In this document: positions 58,776 through 64,000 of the stretch, in pieces
How the letters are laid out: the number at the start of each line of letters is the position of its first letter
Numbering within the stretch: the stretch's first letter is position 1
From: Cycas panzhihuaensis
Lineage: Eukaryota; Cycadophyta
Direction: 5' to 3'
Assembly: GCA_023213395.1 (NCBI GenBank)
Contig: CM041465.1
Location: forward strand, 113,157,741-113,221,740
Length of the DNA stretch: 64,000 nucleotides
The notes under the pieces: generated by a model
Database searches by the model: none
Told to the model about the DNA's origin: nothing
What the model saw: only the letters and a program-made list of their open reading frames with translations
Translations under genes and position numbers: made by a program

Positions 58776-60933
58776 TGACAAAAGCTTGATGGATCTAGAA
58801 TTTATATCTAGTCTTCATTGGTGATAACTAGAACTATCACAAGATTTTTAATGAAGGCATACACTAGTTGTCATAAACCTTAGACTTTAGGAAGCTTAAT
58901 TAATTTAGAATTAAAATAACATAATGAAAATACCTAGTAGATATTACTAATCTTAGTGGAGTATATGTCTTCTATAATAATTACTCAAATAACTTCTCAA
59001 GTAAATAATCATATCAAGAAATAACATTATTAGAAACAAACATAGTTTACATTCACTAATGAATAGAAACTCTTATATATGTGACTCTAATAAAAGTAAT
59101 TAGATTACTTAAATAAATTCATTACCTAATCATTTTAGGTCTTGCATAGGAAATTTTCCATGAACTAGAATACATGGTATAAATGATGGCATATTGGTAA
59201 ATTCTCTTAGCATATAATTACCCCACGTTCCTAGTAAAATCCTAATACTTTACTTTGATGATTAAAAATTACTTCAACAACATATATATGTCAATCTCAT
59301 TTGAGAACATCATACCATATAGCTTCTTATTGAACTAATCTATTTAGACTATGTCATAGTAATCTCTCACATGTCTTATACCATATATATAAGGAGGGGA
59401 ATAGGGACTTACTTAACCCATTTTCTTTTAACATAAATAAAGAGGGGATCTAATCAACCCTCAAAGGAAAGGATGACCCACTCAACCTTATTTCCTTAAA
59501 AATCTACAGGACTGGGAAATTGCTTAACCCTAGTACCTTTCAAAAACTAATTTTATCACAATAAATTAGTTTAGTTAGATTAAAGTACCAGTCCACATAT
59601 ATATTTATGATCCTGAATAACTCAAACACTTATATGGGATGATGCTAATTAATATGGAAAGAGTTTATCCTAGATTATCTCCTTTAGAATCTAACTTCTA
59701 AGATTCTTAATATAAAAGAAAGTTAAAATATCAATAAGCGTTTTCTATCTTGGTTGTATATCATAAAACCTCTATAAAGTCCTAAGATACAACTTCCTTT
59801 AGGGAACATTAGCTTATATAAATTCTGTATAAAATATACTTAGCCTAAATGTCTTTATATTAGTAACTTTCATAGCTTCTCTATCTTTTTCTCCTAATCT
59901 ATATGTATATTTCCTTCTAACTCTATAACACTAATTGTAACTCTCTATACCTCTCACTCTCTTAAGCACTTGGTCACCTCTCTTGGTGTATCTCTTATTA
60001 TAATTATAGTTACCCTTTTATCTATTTTCCTAATACTTTTAAATCTATAACTCCTTAGCTTCTAAGAACTTTCATATTCCCACCACTTATCACAACCTTC
60101 ATGAATCATAAACTCCTATATAGAGATATCAATATGGCATCCATCTAAGTGACAAATATGTTTTTGTGAAAGTTTACCTCAATATTTATCTTATCACTCT
60201 AGATGAGTGAAACAACTTGTCATAGAGTCCATTTGCTACCACCACATGCCAAATGATTCAACAACCTCTAATCCATTTACAACATGCTCCCTTCTAATTA
60301 TGAATTTCATAGATTTTAACCTTCTTAATAATTTCCTATAAAGTATTAACTCATAAACCTTCACCACATGGCTTCCTTGTGAAACGATGCTTCATGGACT
60401 TCTCCCCTAACTATTAGTAACTATCATAAGCTTCCATATAAACCTCTTGCCATAACAAAATACCAACTTGTAAACTCAACTATAGTGGAAATTACCATCT
60501 ATAAAGATCATTTAAAATTATGGCTTTGTAAGAACTCACTTATAAATCCAAATTTCTTAATTAACTATCCCCCTTATTACTCCTTTATTTATATCATGTT
60601 CTACCCCATACTCTATTAATTTTACTAAATAATCTAACTTTTCTTTGTATTAAGAGGAATATATAAAAAAATATTTACAAGATCACAAGTATTAGAGTAC
60701 ATTCATATATAGTTACAAAGACTACTTATGCCTTGGATCAAAATCCTATAAACTAATGATGAAAATAGTGCATCACTTCACTAAATAGAATGTAGAATAG
60801 GCTTCCTTCTTACAAGAATATTTTATATTAATAAATAGAAATAAATATACAATAAAATAAAGCATTTCTAAACACATTTAATAGTTCTATATTACACAAT
60901 CTAATCAACCAGTACTAGAGTGGGGCTATTACA
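58776..60933 (-). repeat. Element C 5' LTR
   Basis: 2158 bp. On the minus strand it begins TGTAATAGCCCCAC and ends CTTTTGTCA. It aligns with 7209-8035 plus 36444-37871 (about 2255 bp). No coding. Confidence 0.85.
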
Positions 60934-61230
60934 TACACATTATGGTGGAGTGCTAGAATATAAGTGTTCGAATGTTAGGTGTTAATTATCACATATAGAA
61001 TATTAAAGGTTAGTGGTTATTCATAGTTTAAAGTTATGCATATACTAACTAATACATATTTATATGTTTAGTTTTGAGTTCAATAATATCTATTGTATGA
61101 AATCAAAACTAGTATAAATATATTTGTGGTCTGTATAAAAGCTAATTATCCACTATTATTTTAAAATATAAAATGTTATCTATATTCCTCATCCTTTTAA
61201 TCCATTGATTGCCTTATCACTTTCTACAAC
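60934..61230 (+). mobile_element. Probable right end of copia element G: PPT and 3' LTR
   Basis: GGTGGAG at 60944-60950 directly precedes TGCTAGAATATAAGTG at 60951, a typical copia PPT-LTR junction (TGTTAGAATATAAG-like). Together with the loss of G's coding at 7208, this suggests C inserted just before G's PPT. The LTR's right end is uncertain. No matching 5' LTR is in the window and no TSD of C was recognised. Confidence 0.55.
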
Positions 61231-64000
61231 CTTAAGCAATATGGCTTAATTAATCTATCCCCCTTTAAATCACCATTGATTTTTAGGGAAATTTTGACAA
61301 TATTTAATAATTCCTTAAAAATAATTATATCTTAGTTGATTGAATATATTAAATAAATTCAATAATTTGATAGTATCTTCTTTGAAAAAGGAGAATCATA
61401 AGATCCAAATTTATCTCAACATTGAGTTCACTTAGTGAAGTCTTTTGCCTATACTTATTATGAGTGTGGTAAAGGAATGGGAACTCTTATCTTAGTATAC
61501 TTTCTTACATCCATGTACCTACTCAACTCATATCATGATATGTTAGAACCTAAATTAACATCCATAAAAGTATTTAATACCTTACTACTTAGGTTAATAC
61601 CCATTTCCTATAAGAAATAATGAAAAGCACTCATCACTTGAGTAAACATTATGAAAATGTGAGTTAATAGAATGATAGTTATATAAGCACATAAGTTATT
61701 TTATTTCAAATTTACTTTTCATAAATCTACTTGATATAATTAATAGATCACCTTTAATTTTAAAAATCATACTCCATTCTTCCACCCCCAATAACTTAAT
61801 AATTATCCTTAGATTATTCCCAACTTATATTAAAGCCTTCCAATTGATATTTAATGCATATGGCCTATCAAATACCTCATTCTTTAAGGGGGGTCCTATA
61901 CACTTGTTTTTAGACATCCTTGAGGTGTGTTAATGACTTATCCTCATGGTCTCAAGTAATCTTCCTCTAAGTTATTATTAAGAACCCTTTTAGACTAATA
62001 AAAACTACATTGGAACACAACTTTTAAAGAAAAACTACTATTACATTAGTCACCCTCCTCTTTAGAATTTAGTTAGAAGATAAGAAGCTATTTTTACATG
62101 TTTTATATTGATGTTAAGACTTATTTGTCATGTTTTATTTTTAATTAATTAGATACCACATTTATAGCATGGGACATTCACAACAATTGAGCTCATTTTA
62201 TTTTATTTCTAGCACAAATGGTTTTATACTCAAATTATATGGAATGCTTTCTTATTTGATTCTAACATCTTCTATATTATTCTCTGCTTAGAATTAGATA
62301 TAGGTTTCATGCATGTCCTTTCTCTTTCTCTCTACCTTATATATTCCAATTGATTAAAAAATCACAATCTAAACAATAATGATGAGATTTCTAGTTCCCT
62401 CTAAGAGGAATTATATTAACCATTAAATTAAGACGTAAGAAGGCATATAACACTTGATAATTCATATGTGCACCCATCTTCCATGGGCAAAAAGAGAATC
62501 TAATAATATGATAATAAATCTACATAAGTCCTTCTATTTTACTATGGGTTTATATAAAAGATGAGGTGAAGAGAAAAGCTAACCCTAATTAATGGGCAAC
62601 TTCTAATTATAAAAAAATCATGAGATCATATAAATGATTGTAATAGTTATATTAGTACACCTTTATTACATATGCATCCTTCACTAGAGGATGATTATAA
62701 ATCATCATTATTATCATCACAAATGAAGACAATGATATTAGATAATTTAATAGAATGGGTTTGAGGAAAGTAAATGAGTGTTCTCTTATAAATATCATGG
62801 ATAAGTAATGTCCCCCCATCCCTTATAATCTTTAATTGATTAATTCCCATCCCAAGAGAAAAGAGTAAAAAGTCATACCAATTTCCATTAACTAAATTCT
62901 AGTATAAGATTTCATTTTTCTTTACTATCTTCTACATTGTATAATCCATTCTTATTAATAGTTTAAAATATCCATCCATCACCTCCCTTATTTTGTTTAT
63001 CCTATAATGTCATTATGATTAGTTATATATTATCATTTATTTTACTTATATGATACATATCCCTTTAGATTCAAGTTACAATATCGTCTCATACCACATT
63101 CTATTATAGAGACAAGTGCTAAGAGGGATCACAAAATCACATAGAATAATGCCTATATTAAATAGATGAGATTATCAAATGTCAAATTCCATGTGTATTA
63201 AATGTATCAAAATTATTAAATTATATTTCACCTCAACTTAGGTATATTAGTAGATGGTTAGTATGTGTTTCATAATGCTTTGTTGCTTTTTGGTATGGCT
63301 AGGTTTATCCCTTATCCTACTTATTACTAGGGTTTAATTAGGTAACTATTTTAATTATAGATTGCAACATACAATGCTTTGATCTATGTTTTGAGATATG
63401 ATTATGGATCTCCCTCTTACTTATGATGTATAGATATTAATGCACATACTTTTGTGTTACCTCTAAGATTTGCTTTGAGACATAACTCCTACTCTCATTT
63501 CTTATTATTTGATAAACCTATGACTTATTAAATTATAACTTTATTAACATAACCTTTACTTTTGATTACATGTGTTCTTACTCCTTTCTAGCTTGTATTT
63601 GATTAAAGAATTGACTTCACTATTTTGAAATTTTACTGACCACAGTTTTCTCTTGTGAATTTCATTCACCATATCTTTAATATTTCATTGTGTTGTTCAT
63701 GTTACTTGGAAAATTATGATGTTACATATAAAATGTAATATATATTTTTTAACTGGTTAAGTTTTTAGAATGATGAATTTTATTTATAATGGCATATTTT
63801 ACTCACATTTTCATGACTTATTCATAATATCATATTTTTCATTATGATAAATCATAATTTTCTAAAATTTATCTAATTTTTTATTATTTGTGAATGAAAA
63901 AAAAAAAAGGCCATTTTCTCTCACCTATCTATTATTATTTATTGTAAAATCATGAACTAATAACCCATAGGTTTTCCCTAACCATTTCCTTCTATTTTCT
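61231..64000. other. AT-rich DNA, no gene recognised
   Basis: No coding domain, RNA gene or clear LTR. PPT-like runs occur at 61886-61899 (TTAAGGGGGGTC, + strand) and 62812-62827 (minus strand), but neither is followed by a recognisable LTR. Short frames (such as 61435-61620) have no support. Confidence 0.45.

Larger units (their letters stand above)
7209..60933 (-). mobile_element. Ty3/gypsy element C, host of nested elements A and E
   Basis: The 5' LTR is 58776-60933 and the PBS about 58768-58753. Gag, RT, RNase H and integrase remnants run leftwards to about 54951. The integrase C-terminus continues past E at 38198-37884, then PPT 37883-37872, then the 3' LTR (37871-36444 and 8035-7209), itself split by A. 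Removing E joins the integrase frame in phase across the breakpoint, which is strong evidence that both sides belong to one element. Own length is about 8.5 kb with LTRs of roughly 2.2 kb. Long LTRs and the integrase tail suggest a Tekay/Del-like chromovirus (inference). No clear TSD was found against element G. Confidence 0.8.

Noticed and set aside
61886-61899. PPT-like run suggesting another LTR element
   Set aside because: No LTR-like sequence or partner follows. Purine runs occur by chance.
1-64000. A host gene, tRNA, rRNA or a wholly new biological system
   Set aside because: Both strands were read. Apart from the possible captured fragments in E, everything recognisable belongs to known retrotransposon classes.

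Overview
This window looks like intergenic repeat DNA from a large plant nuclear genome. It is AT-rich, no intact host gene is visible, and almost all of it can be parsed as LTR retrotransposons inserted into one another. The plant assignment rests on copia elements primed by initiator-Met tRNA (TGGTATCAGAG-type sites), a Ty3/gypsy chromovirus with a chromodomain tail, a plant-type LINE 3' end, and decay patterns typical of CHG-methylated DNA. A gymnosperm-like genome would fit the many old, uncleared elements, but the species cannot be told.

I parse the window as a nested structure up to four levels deep. Element G is an old copia on the + strand (about 3714-7208). It appears to resume at 60934 with its polypurine tract and 3' LTR. 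Between these lies element C, a minus-strand Ty3/gypsy with LTRs of about 2.2 kb (7209-60933). C is split twice. Its 3' LTR is split by element A, a + strand copia (8036-36438, TSD CTAAT on both sides). Its integrase C-terminus is split by element E, a + strand gag-only element (38204-54945, TSD TTGGT/TTGGG).

Element A is in turn split by three copia elements. D (8319-13654, TSD GGATA, 646-bp LTRs) sits in A's 5' LTR. B1 (19063-26595, minus strand, TSD CAAAA/CAGAA, 312-bp LTRs) sits in A's reverse transcriptase. B2 (28379-36018, minus strand, 312-bp LTRs) sits in A's 3' LTR, but is flanked by a ~204-bp duplication of A instead of a short TSD. Removing D restores a 298-bp 5' LTR equal in length to A's 3' LTR. 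Removing B1 restores the RT reading frame.

Element E contains a 5'-truncated LINE (47040-47541, exact 16-bp TSD) and a chromovirus F (47810-53837, TSD AAAGT). A 4.5-kb direct tandem duplication (37218-41742 and 41743-46267) spans the junction of C and E and gives E a second copy of its 5' LTR. E has no pol. It carries a very long leader with tandem repeats and antisense coding-like segments that may be captured sequence.

All coding regions are pseudogenes. Stops fall repeatedly at conserved Gln codons (TAG in place of CAG), and in both D and A three catalytic acidic residues (two integrase, one RT) are lost by apparent G-to-A changes, mostly in CAG/CTG context. The flanks (1-3700 and 61231-64000) hold decayed LTR pieces, microsatellites and unassigned AT-rich DNA.
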